DNA of 64,000 nt from Pseudomonadota bacterium (GCA_023423275.1 JAFAFW010000096.1:26184-90183), one strand, 5' to 3'; positions 35,347 through 45,017 are shown, numbered from the stretch's first letter. The notes: generated from the letters alone by a model not told the origin. Numbers and translations: made by a program.

Positions 35347-36438
35347 TCAAGGCGCGTCCGTCATCGCATCTCTCAGGTTCGCCATTTTGGTTGAGAGATC
35401 GAACCGCAAGCCGTTTTCGTCGAACCGGATCTGTGACGTTCCGTTAAAATCCTGCGCGATGACACTCTTCACGATAATAGAGCCGAAACCGGTTCGTGAG
35501 GGCTTCGAAACCTTCGGCCCACCCTCCTCGATCCACGACAAATGGAACTGATCGTCCGAGGCAGGCCGGCCGGCCGTCCAGCGAATACTGACAGATCCTG
35601 CTTCGGAGCGGAGCGCGCCGTATTTCATCGCGTTGGTTGCCAGCTCGTTAATTGCCAGGGCAAGCGACAATGATTGCCGCGAGGCGAGTTGCAGGGATGG
35701 GCCTTCCAGATGAAACGGATTCCGTTCGCTGCGAAAGGGGGAGAGCGCCGCTTCGATCACACTCTGAATGGGGGCTTCATTGAGATAAGTTCCGGCCAAC
35801 AGGGACTGCACTTGAGCAAGGGCATTGATACGCTGCCGGAGTAAATCCGCGCTCTCCAGCCTGGAGCGGTTGGCGCGCATCGTCTGCGTCACGATTGCAG
35901 AAACCACGGCCAGCATGTTCTTCCCGCGATGGGTCAATTCGCTATTGAGAAAGCGAGACCTCTTCTCGGCTTCCACCTTTTTGGTCGACTCGATCACCGT
36001 GTCCATCAGCCCCCTGACCTGTCCTTGTTCATCTCGAATCGGGCTGTAGCAAAACGTGAAATAAGCCAGCTCGTAATGACCGTGCCGATTGATGTTCAGT
36101 GGAAAATCCTCGATGAACGTCGGCTCGCCGGCGTAGGCGCGTTCCGCGATCGGCCCTATCGTGTCCCACACTTCGCTCCAAACGTCGCTGAACGGCCTGC
36201 CCAGAGCCGGGGGCTTCTCTCCGAGAATCGGCCTGAACGCATCATTGTGGATCGTGATCAACTCCGGCCCCCAGACAACACTCTTGGGAAACTTGGAATT
36301 GAGCGCCAGACTGACGACGGTCTTGAGACAGGATGGCCAGGTGTCGGGAGACCCGAGGGGATTGGACACCCAATCATAATTTCTGATGGCCGCCGCCATC
36401 TCTCCCCCGCCATCGAGGAAATGCCTGTGATCTGCCAT
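35347..36438 (-). CDS. PAS-containing HWE-family sensor histidine kinase
   Basis: The 363-residue cytoplasmic protein has a PAS domain (about 20-150, with SVVWGPELITIHNDAF) followed by an HWE-type transmitter. The H-box is ELTHRGKNMLAVVSAI, with the phosphorylated histidine around 172; the N-box is ALAINELATNAMKYGAL; and the family tryptophan-glutamate appears in SWIEEGGP. HWE kinases replace the D- and F-boxes of classic kinases, are common in rhizobia, and often signal light, redox or general stress. No response regulator is next to it. The start at ATG 36438 follows AGGTGA. No membrane segments, so it senses a cytoplasmic signal. Confidence 0.92.
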   Translation of the reverse strand: MADHRHFLDGGGEMAAAIRNYDWVSNPLGSPDTWPSCLKTVVSLALNSKFPKSVVWGPELITIHNDAFRPILGEKPPALGRPFSDVWSEVWDTIGPIAERAYAGEPTFIEDFPLNINRHGHYELAYFTFCYSPIRDEQGQVRGLMDTVIESTKKVEAEKRSRFLNSELTHRGKNMLAVVSAIVTQTMRANRSRLESADLLRQRINALAQVQSLLAGTYLNEAPIQSVIEAALSPFRSERNPFHLEGPSLQLASRQSLSLALAINELATNAMKYGALRSEAGSVSIRWTAGRPASDDQFHLSWIEEGGPKVSKPSRTGFGSIIVKSVIAQDFNGTSQIRFDENGLRFDLSTKMANLRDAMTDAP

Positions 36439-36652
36439 CTACTTCACCTGGAGGGCACCGTTCACGCCGCCTCTGCCTCACCGTTTCTACTTTAACGTAG
36501 CCGCATGCGCCAAGTTGTATCCATCGCCAGGGCCGGACATACTAAACTCCGGCGCCAGCAATTCGGGATATTTGCCGATGGAGGGGTGCACCTGCTAGGC
36601 CGGATGCCATCCAGTATAAGGCGTCAACTGCGAAGCAATTTCGCTCATTACA

Positions 36653-37399
36653 TCAATGCTGCTCCAGGATGCCCCGGAATGCACGGCGAAGCTCGTCAGC
36701 GCCGTCCCGGCGATACCATCGGCCATGGGCAAGGATGACGCGTTCCGGCGCCCAGACCAACATCTGTTCCACAGCCCCGCGCAACTCACTGGCTCCGAAC
36801 GTCAACCGCAGATCTCGGGGCATCCCGCCATCCGGATCCAGCACACCGCCGAGACGCGTCAGCCAGCGCATGAAGAAGCCCAGCCTTTGCGGCTCCAAGT
36901 TCTCGATAAGGTCCGTCAGGATCAATGTTCTGCTGGCGTGATGGAAGAATTCGACTTCCGTCATATAACTGCCGGCAATGGGAAGCGTTGAGATCTCGTC
37001 ATCCCATGGATAGCCACCTGATGTTTCCAGCGGCATCGTTGCGAAGTCGATGCGTTTTCCCGCCCGCTTCTTGATGCCGGGCGCGAGATAGATCTCTGCG
37101 CGCGGAAACCCCGCCTTCCATTCCGGGATCCACCAATAATGGATGCGGTTAGGGCCGATGATCCAATACGGTTTTCCAAGTCTTTCGACTTCGATCTTGA
37201 GGTCGTCTCCGAGAGGCGTCGGCGAGTGGATGAACAGATGATCGTCATGGAGGCGTACGATCGTCATTCTGGTCGGAAAGGGAATTTTCAGTCCAGGCGG
37301 GCCGAACGAAATCGCCGGGCCATCGACGATCCAAACGTCGTCGGCGATCCTTTTCAGTGTCTGGATCGGCGTATAGGTGAAGTCCGCCATGCCGTTCAT
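36653..37399 (-). CDS. DUF4336 family protein (metallo-beta-lactamase-like)
   Basis: The 248-residue product matches DUF4336, a family with a metallo-beta-lactamase-like fold whose function is not known. It has DDHLFIHSPTPL, WIIGPNRIHYWWIPEW, HHASRTLILTDLIENL and near the end RVILAHGRWY, where conserved His residues would form the metal site; the classic HxHxDH motif is absent. ATG 37399 is used, with GAGGA in the palindrome GAGGACGTCCTC 8 bases before it; the frame extends further upstream but without family match. It is a single gene. Confidence 0.8.
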   Translation of the reverse strand: MNGMADFTYTPIQTLKRIADDVWIVDGPAISFGPPGLKIPFPTRMTIVRLHDDHLFIHSPTPLGDDLKIEVERLGKPYWIIGPNRIHYWWIPEWKAGFPRAEIYLAPGIKKRAGKRIDFATMPLETSGGYPWDDEISTLPIAGSYMTEVEFFHHASRTLILTDLIENLEPQRLGFFMRWLTRLGGVLDPDGGMPRDLRLTFGASELRGAVEQMLVWAPERVILAHGRWYRRDGADELRRAFRGILEQH

Positions 37400-37529
37400 A
37401 GAGGACGTCCTCGGCCAAACGGAACGATGAGGCGATCCCCTTTTGCTCGATATGTGAAGGCCCAACGCAGCAGTACCGCAAAAGTTCGCGGAACGAAAAG
37501 CTGCAGGGATGCTCTCGCCACGGAGGAGC

Positions 37530-38339
37530 CTAGCGACGCTGCTTCTTGATGTTCGCGGGATTGGCGCCAATCAGGATCGCCAGCATGCAGATGAGGAACG
37601 AGAGCAGCGTCAGCATCGTCGATACGGCGGCGATGACCGGAGTATTCTCCCACATGATGCTGCTATACATCCGCACCGGAAGTGTGATGGTCGAGGGTCC
37701 GTTCAGGAACCAGGCAATCACGACTTCATCAAACGAAGCCAGAAACGCAAACAGCAGGCTGCCAAAGATCGCGACCTTGAGCTGAGGCAGAACGACTTGC
37801 AGAAAGACACGCAGCGACGAAGCCCCCATCAGCATGGCTGCGCGTTCGAGTGCCGGATCAAGCTGCGTGAGACCGCTCAAGATCATCACCACGACAAACG
37901 GCATGCCGTACATGGCGTGAGCCAGGATCATCATCGGCATCTGACCCTGGATGCCAAGTTTGGCTGCGAGAAAATAAAGGCCAAGTGCAATCACGATCAC
38001 CGGCACGAACAGCGGCGAGATCACGGCCATCTGCACGATACTCTTGCCACGGAAATGGCCTCGCGAGAACGCATAAGCGGCCGGTATTCCGGCTGCCGTC
38101 GCAAGAATGGAGGCGGCGGTGGCAATGACGAGGCTATTCAAAAGCGCCGACATCCACTGTTCGGAGCCGAAGAATTGCCGGAACAGGACAAGCGACATCC
38201 GCGCGGTGTCGAGCGTGAAGTCCCCAGCCTCCGACAAGGAAATCGGCATCACCACGAAACTGGGCAGCACCAGGTAGACATAGACAAGACATGCCAGGAC
38301 GGTGGCGATCTTCGGCATGCGCAGGCGAGGCAACCGCAT
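37530..38339 (-). CDS. ABC transporter permease, PotC type
   Basis: A 269-residue permease of the spermidine/putrescine family, with about six hydrophobic segments and the coupling loop ERAAMLMGASSLRVFLQVVLP (about 190-210). ATG 38339 overlaps the upstream permease's TGA by one base; a TTG one codon earlier is less likely. PotC-type permeases pair with PotB; both are here, on the same strand. Substrates of this group include polyamines and related cationic or zwitterionic organics. Confidence 0.92.
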   Translation of the reverse strand: MRLPRLRMPKIATVLACLVYVYLVLPSFVVMPISLSEAGDFTLDTARMSLVLFRQFFGSEQWMSALLNSLVIATAASILATAAGIPAAYAFSRGHFRGKSIVQMAVISPLFVPVIVIALGLYFLAAKLGIQGQMPMMILAHAMYGMPFVVVMILSGLTQLDPALERAAMLMGASSLRVFLQVVLPQLKVAIFGSLLFAFLASFDEVVIAWFLNGPSTITLPVRMYSSIMWENTPVIAAVSTMLTLLSFLICMLAILIGANPANIKKQRR

Positions 38340-39169
38340 CAACGCCCCGCCTTGGTTTGGATTTTAAGGATTGCCGCCGAAACACCGCCGCAGAATATGA
38401 GCAAGAGAAGCGCAATCAACGATGCGCTCTGCCAATCGAGGATCTCGCGCGTATAGAGATCGATGACGTTGGCCATCATCATGTCCTGCCGACCGCCGAG
38501 CAGGGCCGGCGTCACGAAGAACCCCATCGAAATCACCAGGCAGATCAGCAGCGCCGCAAATACTCCGGGCAGGCTCTGAGGAAACGTGATCGACCAGAAC
38601 ACACGCAGCGGCGAGGCTCCCATCACGTCGGCCGCGGACTGGATCGCCTGGTTTTGTGCCGACAGGCTGGCCAGCACCGGAAAGATCGCAAATGGCACAA
38701 GGAAATTCGACATGCCGACGATCACCGCGAAACGGTTGAACATCATGTTCAGACCGTCCAGCCCCAAGCCGCTTTGCAGGATCGTATTAATGATGCCCCT
38801 ATCGCCGAGGATCACGATGAAGGCGTAACTCTTGACGAGAATACTCGTCCAGAATGGCACGAGAACCAGCGTCAGGCAGATCGCTTTCCAGGTACTGCTC
38901 TGGCGCATGATGTGCAGGGCGACGGGATAGGCGAGACAGACGCTGACGATTGCGGCCGTTGCGCTGATTTCCAGGGTGTTCATGAATACACGAAACACCA
39001 GATTGGAACCCACGACCTCGCGAATTCCCTCCAGAAGCCCCCGCTCCTCGCCCATGGTGTAGCTGGCGACGAAGCCCATCGGAATCACGAAAAAGCCGAC
39101 AGATATCAAGATCGCCGGCCATGCAAATTCGGCGAGCGACGGCAGCAACTGCAGACGTCTTAATGCCAT
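38339..39169 (-). CDS. ABC transporter permease, PotB type
   Basis: The 276-residue partner permease, with six hydrophobic segments and the coupling loop QSAADVMGASPLRVFWSITF. ATG 39169 is chosen because GAGGA lies 4 bases upstream; a GTG at 39205 would add 12 residues. It is divergent from the ATPase gene at 39338; the 168-base gap between them must hold both promoters. Two TATCA half-sites lie there (from 39200), matching the operator seen elsewhere in the cluster. Confidence 0.92.
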   Translation of the reverse strand: MALRRLQLLPSLAEFAWPAILISVGFFVIPMGFVASYTMGEERGLLEGIREVVGSNLVFRVFMNTLEISATAAIVSVCLAYPVALHIMRQSSTWKAICLTLVLVPFWTSILVKSYAFIVILGDRGIINTILQSGLGLDGLNMMFNRFAVIVGMSNFLVPFAIFPVLASLSAQNQAIQSAADVMGASPLRVFWSITFPQSLPGVFAALLICLVISMGFFVTPALLGGRQDMMMANVIDLYTREILDWQSASLIALLLLIFCGGVSAAILKIQTKAGR

Positions 39170-39337
39170 CACGTCCTCAGATCTCGCGATTTCAATTTGT
39201 ATCACTATGCGCCAACTAATATCAATTTACAATATCGACGGTGAAACCTATGCTGCGCAAATATCTTGGAAAGCCGCGCGCGGCGGCAGGCCCGGCGCTT
39301 ACGCCATGGCCTGGATTTGTCATTGAGAAAGCCCTTC

Positions 39338-40399
39338 ATGAGCAGCGTAGTCCTCAGCGGAATTGAGAAGAGCTACTCCGGCTTTCAGGCTCTCAGCCAG
39401 ATAGACCTGACCGTTGCTGCAGGAGAGTTCCTGACGCTTCTCGGCGCAAGTGGATCGGGGAAGACAACGCTGCTCAACGTCGTCGCCGGAATGATCGAAC
39501 CAGACCGCGGCACCGTCGTGATCGGCGATCGCGATGTCACGAACGTGCCGCCCCGCCAACGTGGCTTGGGCATGGTGTTTCAGAGTTACGCGCTCGTCCC
39601 GCATATGTCGGTGTTCGACAACATCGCGTTCCCGCTCCGTATCCGCCGCTTCCCCGTAGGCGAAATCAAGGAGCGCGTTGGAAAAATTCTGGATATCGTT
39701 CAGCTTGGCCACATTGCCCATCGCAAGCCGAGAGAGCTTTCCGGCGGGCAACAACAACGCGTGGCGATCGCGCGGTGTCTTGTCTACGAACCGCCGGTCA
39801 TTCTGATGGATGAGCCGCTGGGCGCGCTCGACAAGAAATTGCGCGAGCAGCTCCAGCAGGAAATCCGCCGAATTCACCAGGAAATGAACGTCACCATCCT
39901 TTACGTGACGCACGATCAGGAAGAAGCGCTCTACCTGTCGGATCGCATTTGCCTGATGCGCAGCGGGAAGATCGAGCAACTGGGATCCCCGCGTGACCTG
40001 TACTTCCATCCCATGAACGCGTTCGTCGCAGATTTTATTGGCGAGTCGAATCTACTCGCTTGCCGCATCGAGAGCATCGGCCGCGTTCAACGTCCGGCGT
40101 CGGGGCAGATTATCCACGTCAAGGAGGCCTCCGATCAAATACCGGGCTCGGAAGGACGTTTGATGATACGTCCCGACCGGATCAACATTCTGACGGCAAC
40201 CGAGAACAAGCCGAATGAGATTAGCGGTATTATCGAAGAGGTCGCATTCGTCGGCGAGACCATCCGCTACACGATACGCAGTGCCGACGAACACATTGCC
40301 GTAAAAATGCCAGCAGGCGCTGGCACCGCTGGCCTTTCTCAAGGCTCTGAAATCAGGCTCGGCTGGGAGCCTGAAGATGGCCTGCTGCTTCGCGGTTAG
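39338..40399 (+). CDS. ABC transporter ATP-binding protein, PotA type
   Basis: The 353-residue ATPase has Walker A (GASGSGKTT), the Q-loop (MVFQSYALVPHM), signature LSGGQQQRVAIAR and Walker B (VILMDEPLGALDKK). The C-terminal TOBE domain (about 270-350) is typical of PotA/UgpC proteins. ATG 39338 (MSSVVLSGIEKSY) is used, with GAGAAAG before it. It is transcribed away from the permease genes and toward the binding-protein gene, an unusual split. The nearest family is putrescine/spermidine/iron/glycerol-3-phosphate import. Confidence 0.93.
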   Translation: MSSVVLSGIEKSYSGFQALSQIDLTVAAGEFLTLLGASGSGKTTLLNVVAGMIEPDRGTVVIGDRDVTNVPPRQRGLGMVFQSYALVPHMSVFDNIAFPLRIRRFPVGEIKERVGKILDIVQLGHIAHRKPRELSGGQQQRVAIARCLVYEPPVILMDEPLGALDKKLREQLQQEIRRIHQEMNVTILYVTHDQEEALYLSDRICLMRSGKIEQLGSPRDLYFHPMNAFVADFIGESNLLACRIESIGRVQRPASGQIIHVKEASDQIPGSEGRLMIRPDRINILTATENKPNEISGIIEEVAFVGETIRYTIRSADEHIAVKMPAGAGTAGLSQGSEIRLGWEPEDGLLLRG

Positions 40400-40417
40400 G
40401 GCATAACCCCTAACCGC
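40392..40417. terminator. Bidirectional terminator hairpin
   Basis: GCGGTTAGGG (40392-40401) pairs perfectly with CCCTAACCGC (40408-40417) around a 6-base loop. It spans the stop of the PotA-type gene and lies 22 bases before the convergent binding-protein gene's stop, so it can terminate both. No T-run follows on either side. Confidence 0.65.
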
Positions 40418-40438
40418 CAATGTTGAACGCGACCGCGC

Positions 40439-41500
40439 TCAGAGAAGAATCCATTCCTTGAAGCGCTTGTCGAGTTTCTCGTAATTCTTGCCCCAATACT
40501 CATCGTCGATGAACGCATTGTTCGGGCTCGTGACGTTCGGCAGCCATTTGCGCGCATCTTCAGACATCAGCTTTGCGGCCTCCGGAACCACCGGAGACAA
40601 GCTGAGCTTTTCAGCAAGCTTGGCTTGAGTTTCCGGACGAAGCGCGAATGCGACGTAACCCATCGCTTCCTTCTTCCGCTTGGAGCCCTTCAGTACAGAC
40701 ATGTAGTTGAACGCATTGACGTTCTGCTCAAACGAGTAGGCCAACGGAACGCCGGTCTGTACGGCCGCACGGATGCGGTTCGGGTAAGCGTAGATGAAGT
40801 CGATTTCGTTGCTCTGGATAAGCGTGACCATTTGCGGCGTCTGCTCAAACCACTTGCGAACGTGCGGCTTGATGCGATCCAGCGCCTTGAAGCCGCGCTC
40901 TACATCGAGCGGATAGAGATCTTTAGGCGCGACGCCGTCTGCGAGCAGGGCAACTTCCATGGTCTCGGAAACGCGGTTGCGCAATCCGCGCCGTCCGGGA
41001 AATGATCCGGCATCCCAAAACTGAGCAAAGGTCTTCGGCTGCTTCTTTTCGCTACCCGTCGTATTCCACGCAATGCCGCCGCAGTAGATGTAATTCGCGA
41101 CACGATCACGACCGACGCCACCGACGACCTTCGACGTGTCGACGATCGCGGTATCGAGATCCTCCCAGTAATTGTTCGTCGAGCCGGCCATGATGAGCGG
41201 CCCGCCGGCGTCGAAGATGTCCCATTCGACATTTCCCGACGTGACCTGCGCCTTCACTTTCGCCAGGTCCGGCGTATTCAGGATCTGCACGGGAACACCG
41301 GATTCCTTGGTGTAGGGATCGGCGATCACCTCTTTCAGCGCTTCGGCATACGAGCCGCCATAGCTCACGATCACGAGCGGCGCAGATTGCGCACGGCCGA
41401 TGATGGCGGGGCCGAATGCCGTGAACACCGCCGACGCGGCGGCCGTCTTAAGGATTCGCCTGCGGCTGACCGCATGGCGTGTCGACTGATCGTCAGCCAT
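40439..41500 (-). CDS. ABC transporter substrate-binding protein, PotD type, Tat-exported
   Basis: The 353-residue periplasmic protein starts at ATG 41500 behind GGGAGAGG (a TTG one codon earlier is less likely). It has a twin-arginine signal (SRRRILKTAAASAVF, about 11-25), so it probably folds before export, and a two-lobed fold of the PotD type (VIVSYGGSYAEALKEVI, WDIFDAGGPLIMAG, NEIDFIYAYPNRI). It sits downstream of the IclR gene. A TATCA-N5-TGATA element lies 17 bases before its start codon. Polyamine specificity is not assured: related proteins bind many cationic compounds. Confidence 0.92.
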   Translation of the reverse strand: MADDQSTRHAVSRRRILKTAAASAVFTAFGPAIIGRAQSAPLVIVSYGGSYAEALKEVIADPYTKESGVPVQILNTPDLAKVKAQVTSGNVEWDIFDAGGPLIMAGSTNNYWEDLDTAIVDTSKVVGGVGRDRVANYIYCGGIAWNTTGSEKKQPKTFAQFWDAGSFPGRRGLRNRVSETMEVALLADGVAPKDLYPLDVERGFKALDRIKPHVRKWFEQTPQMVTLIQSNEIDFIYAYPNRIRAAVQTGVPLAYSFEQNVNAFNYMSVLKGSKRKKEAMGYVAFALRPETQAKLAEKLSLSPVVPEAAKLMSEDARKWLPNVTSPNNAFIDDEYWGKNYEKLDKRFKEWILL

Positions 41501-41516
41501 CAAACCTCTCCCTTGT

Positions 41517-41531
41517 TATCACATATTGATA
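41517..41531. promoter_or_regulatory. Operator-like element TATCA-N5-TGATA (binding-protein promoter)
   Basis: TATCA (41517-41521) and TGATA (41527-41531) form a perfect palindrome with a 5-base spacer, 17 bases upstream of the PotD-type start codon. It matches the site at 45018-45032 at 12 of 15 positions when one is inverted. A longer AT-rich imperfect palindrome (TCACAT...ATGTGA, 41519-41551) overlaps it. It is a good candidate for the IclR regulator encoded next door. Confidence 0.6.
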
Positions 41532-41639
41532 TCTAATATCTAATAATGTGACATGGCGGGTGAAAGCACGCAATAGCAACCTTGAGCGCGCAAGGCGTTC
41601 CGTTGCGATCACGATCGTCGAATGCGAGGAAAATTGGGA

Positions 41640-42491
41640 TTACAGGCTGGCTTCGGCCCGCATGGCCTGGGATGAACTGGAGACTGCGCGCGCCAGCTCC
41701 TGAATCGCCGGGGCCAATCGTTCTTTCGCCTGTTCAACGCTCGATTGGGTCGCATTCGCCGCGGTTCCGACGGCGGCAATCACAGCTCCCGTTGGCCCGA
41801 ACACCGGCGCTGCGATCGAAATTTCCGTCTCGAAGGATTCCTTATAAGTCAGGGCAAAACGATTTTTCCGCACCTCCGCGATTCGCCGCTCGAGATCGTC
41901 GCGCGTCAGAAGTGTCTTGCTGGCATACGACACAGGCTTTGTCGCATCCAGTATTCGCTTGCGCTCATCGGGAGTCTTGTAGGCGACCATCGCTTGACCC
42001 AAGGCACTGATGTACCATGAGAACTTCGATCCGATCACGATGTTCGGGTTAACGACGAAACGGCTGCGGTAACGCGCCAAGAAGATGACGTCGGTCCCTT
42101 CCAGCTCGGCGAGATTGACCGCTTCGCCGTGCTGGCTGTTCCACTCCATCAGGTAGGGCGTCGCGCGCTCGAGGAGGACGTGATTTCGCAGGTAGCTCGC
42201 ACCGAGCTGCAGAACCCGAGATGTGAGGCTGTACTGGCGAGTCGCTGGATCTTTGTTGAGAAAACCCAGCGTCACGAGTGTTGCCGTGAAGCGCTGCGCC
42301 GCGCTTTTCTCAAGCCCGGTGACAGCCGCGATTTGCGTCAGGGTCAGGTGGGGACGACCATCGTCGAAGGCCTGGAGAACGCTCACCCCCTTTTCCAGGG
42401 ACGAGTTAAACAGGCTCGCGTGGCGAAGCGGCGCATCCGGCCGTTTTGCGGCTTTCCGACCTCTCGTAACGCGTTCAGCCGCCTTGTCCAT
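41640..42491 (-). CDS. IclR family transcriptional regulator
   Basis: The 283-residue protein has a basic N-terminus (about 1-20), a winged helix-turn-helix (about 33-90; KGVSVLQAFDDGRPHLTLTQ, then SAAQRFTATLVTLGFLNKD) and the C-terminal IclR effector domain (about 110-270; IGSKFSWYISALGQAMVAYK, FETEISIAAPVFGPTGAVIA, GTAANATQSSVEQAKE). IclR proteins usually regulate neighbouring catabolic genes in response to aromatic or small acids. It lies between the PotD-type gene and the ligase/hydratase operon, all of which have the same operator-like element, so it probably controls them. Confidence 0.93.
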   Translation of the reverse strand: MDKAAERVTRGRKAAKRPDAPLRHASLFNSSLEKGVSVLQAFDDGRPHLTLTQIAAVTGLEKSAAQRFTATLVTLGFLNKDPATRQYSLTSRVLQLGASYLRNHVLLERATPYLMEWNSQHGEAVNLAELEGTDVIFLARYRSRFVVNPNIVIGSKFSWYISALGQAMVAYKTPDERKRILDATKPVSYASKTLLTRDDLERRIAEVRKNRFALTYKESFETEISIAAPVFGPTGAVIAAVGTAANATQSSVEQAKERLAPAIQELARAVSSSSQAMRAEASL

Positions 42492-42583
42492 TCTGACCTC
42501 GTGGTGCGCCCCGCCTTTCCTATCGCGTCGTTGGCGTACAATGACAATATACCAATGTCGCTTTCAGCCCTCCGGCACCTCGA

Positions 42584-44179
42584 TTACGTGTGGGTCTTTC
42601 CGCGATTCGCGCCTCGTTCTGTGTCTGCGTCCCATCCGGCACTTGCTGTCGCCGGTAATTCGGTCTTGCGGATGCGCTGCGTTGGACCGCGGGGAAAATC
42701 CTGAACGATCTCGATGAATCGGGGCAGCTGATAGTAGGCGAGATGCCTTTCGCACCACGCGTAAATATCCGCAGGATCAACGGCTTGCTCTGGCGCTGGC
42801 CGGATGAAGGCCTTGATATCCTGCTCACCCATTTGTGAGGCGACGCCAATGACTGCCGATTCTTCGACGGCAGGATGCGCATTGATGACGCGCTCGACCT
42901 CCCAGGCAGAAACGTTCTCGCCGCGGCGGCGCAAAGCGTCCTTCTTACGACCTGAAAAGTAGAAATATCCGTTCGCGTCTCGATATCCCAGATCGCCACT
43001 GAAGACGCAGCCGTCACGTAGAACCTCGGCCGTTTTCTCCGGCTTACCGAAGTACTCCTTCATCGTGATCCCGGGCAGTTTCGGGCGCATGACGAGCTCG
43101 CCGACTTCGCCATCCGGAACCGGCTTGCCATCCTCGCTGGCGACGAACACTTCGAACTCCTCGACCCCCTTGCCGATGGAACCGATTGGACCGTCGTGAT
43201 TGAGCGTCGTGAAATTCCCGGCTTCGGTGATGCCGTATCCTTCGCGGATCGTCACTCCGAAGCGCGTTTCGAACGTGGCCCAGCTCTGTGTGGGAGCCGC
43301 CGCGCCCCAGGCGATCCGCACCGGATTGTCGGCATCGTCAGGCCGTTCGGGTTGCTTCAGCAGCAAATTCATCGCGCCGCCGAGATAATGAAGCTGCGTT
43401 GCGCCGAACTTACGGATCTGGTCCCAGCATTTCGAGGCGCTGAACCGCTCGACCATGCCGGACGGCACACCGTGCTGCAGGCTCATCAGCACCGTCATCC
43501 AACCGGCGACGTGATAAAACGGCTCCCACAGAAACAGGACATCACCGGGACGGACCTCCGCCAGCAGACCGGCATTCTTGGCGCCGATCTGAAACCACTT
43601 CTCGCTCAACACCGCGCCCTTCGGCTCGCCCGTGGTGCCTGACGTATAGGAAATCATACAGACCCGATCGAGCCCACCCGCAGCCACGGCAGGCGCATCG
43701 CCGATGTTGGCAAGCGCCTCATCCAGCGAGCTGAAGCGGGGATCATTGGTCGGATATCCGCTGCCGCGCCACAGGACCTTCTCCACACCCGCGTCGCCCG
43801 CGACAGCTTCCACCAGTTCGCCAAAGCCCGCATCGGCGATGATCATTCGCGGGCGCGCACTTTTGAGCTGCGTCGCGATGCCCATGGCTTTCAGATGCAC
43901 GCTGACCGGCAGAGCGACAGCGCCGATCCAAGCCAGAGCGAAGAACAGATAGATATGATCAGGCACGGTTGGCAGCATCAGGCCGATGCGGTCACCCGCC
44001 TGGATGCCGCCAGCTTTCAATCCAGCCGCCGCACGATCGATGCGTTCCTTGAGGTCGGCGAAGGTGATGACCTCATCGCCATACATCAGGAATGTGTCGG
44101 AGCCATTGGTTTCCGCGCGCCGCTCGATCAGCTGCCGAAACGTCTCATTGAGTGGATTTGCCATCGCGCGGGTCGTCAT
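42584..44179 (-). CDS. AMP-forming acyl-CoA ligase (CaiC-like)
   Basis: Acyl-CoA ligases activate a carboxylate through an acyl-adenylate. The 531-residue product has the AMP-binding P-loop MISYTSGTTGEPKGAVLS (about 175-192), the GYGITEAGN motif, GDLGYRDANGYFYFSGRKKD and the catalytic C-terminal lysine region PRGPTQRIRKTEL. Overall style is closest to crotonobetaine/carnitine-CoA ligase relatives. It overlaps the upstream enoyl-CoA hydratase by four bases, so the two form an operon. A second ligase of the same kind lies at 46335. Confidence 0.93.
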   Translation of the reverse strand: MTTRAMANPLNETFRQLIERRAETNGSDTFLMYGDEVITFADLKERIDRAAAGLKAGGIQAGDRIGLMLPTVPDHIYLFFALAWIGAVALPVSVHLKAMGIATQLKSARPRMIIADAGFGELVEAVAGDAGVEKVLWRGSGYPTNDPRFSSLDEALANIGDAPAVAAGGLDRVCMISYTSGTTGEPKGAVLSEKWFQIGAKNAGLLAEVRPGDVLFLWEPFYHVAGWMTVLMSLQHGVPSGMVERFSASKCWDQIRKFGATQLHYLGGAMNLLLKQPERPDDADNPVRIAWGAAAPTQSWATFETRFGVTIREGYGITEAGNFTTLNHDGPIGSIGKGVEEFEVFVASEDGKPVPDGEVGELVMRPKLPGITMKEYFGKPEKTAEVLRDGCVFSGDLGYRDANGYFYFSGRKKDALRRRGENVSAWEVERVINAHPAVEESAVIGVASQMGEQDIKAFIRPAPEQAVDPADIYAWCERHLAYYQLPRFIEIVQDFPRGPTQRIRKTELPATASAGWDADTERGANRGKTHT

Positions 44180-44964
44180 GCACGGGCGGCTTTGCGAGCG
44201 GCGCGGACGCGCAGAAACTCTTCCATGCAGCGTTGCGGCTCACCGGATGCGAAAGCTGCGATCTGTGCCTCTTCGGCAATTTCAAATGCGAGATCGAACT
44301 GGGCTTGCGTGGCTTTGCGTGCCGCACGCTTCGTCAACTTCAAAGCCACCGGAGGCTTGGCAGCCAGCTCGCGCGCAAGCGCAATGCTGCGTGGCAGAAC
44401 CTCGGCGGGCGACACAATCTCATTAAGAAGCCCCGTATGCTTCGCTTCTTGGGCATCCATCAGGCGACCTGTGAGGATGAGATCCATGGAGCGCGCGAGA
44501 CCGATCCGCGGCTCGAAGATCGCCCAGGGCCCGACTACGCTCGGAATGCCGTTATTCAGTTCAGGCTGCCCCATGGTGACGCCCGCGTGACCGATGCGAA
44601 AATCCATCAGCAGCGCGACTTGAAACCCGGATCCGGCAGCAAGGCCGTTCAAGGCCGCAATGATGGGCTTTTCCAGACCACGGATGGTTTCATAAAAGTC
44701 CTTGATCCCCCAGAACCAGGCGTGGGCATCCTCAGCCCCATTGAACGTCTGGGACTCGTTGAAGTCCTGACCTGAGCAGAACGCCTTGTCGCCGGCACCG
44801 GTCACGACCACCGCCTTGACGGTTTCGTCGGCATTGAGGTCCGTGAAAATGCGGCCAAGGTTTTCCCGCATCTTGTTCGTCCAGGCATTGTGGCGTTCTG
44901 GACGATCCAGCGTCACGATAGCGACCCCATCATCATGGGCGAGCTGGAGATTGGGGAACGTCAT
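44176..44964 (-). CDS. Enoyl-CoA hydratase/isomerase family protein
   Basis: Crotonase-fold enzymes hydrate, isomerise or cleave CoA thioesters. The 262-residue product has VAIVTLDRPERHNAW near the N-terminus, the oxyanion-hole strand AFCSGQDFNE (about 65-74), and KPIIAALNGLAAGSGFQVAL (about 99-118). One catalytic glutamate appears replaced or shifted: PELNNGIPSV holds a candidate E. The ATG at 44964 follows AAGGAG by 7 bases; an earlier ATG has no such site. An operator-like element lies 54 bases upstream. Confidence 0.92.
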   Translation of the reverse strand: MTFPNLQLAHDDGVAIVTLDRPERHNAWTNKMRENLGRIFTDLNADETVKAVVVTGAGDKAFCSGQDFNESQTFNGAEDAHAWFWGIKDFYETIRGLEKPIIAALNGLAAGSGFQVALLMDFRIGHAGVTMGQPELNNGIPSVVGPWAIFEPRIGLARSMDLILTGRLMDAQEAKHTGLLNEIVSPAEVLPRSIALARELAAKPPVALKLTKRAARKATQAQFDLAFEIAEEAQIAAFASGEPQRCMEEFLRVRAARKAARA

Positions 44965-45017
44965 CGGGTGCTCCTTGGCTATGTCCTCGGACACAGACTA
45001 GATCGAAAAATCAAAGA

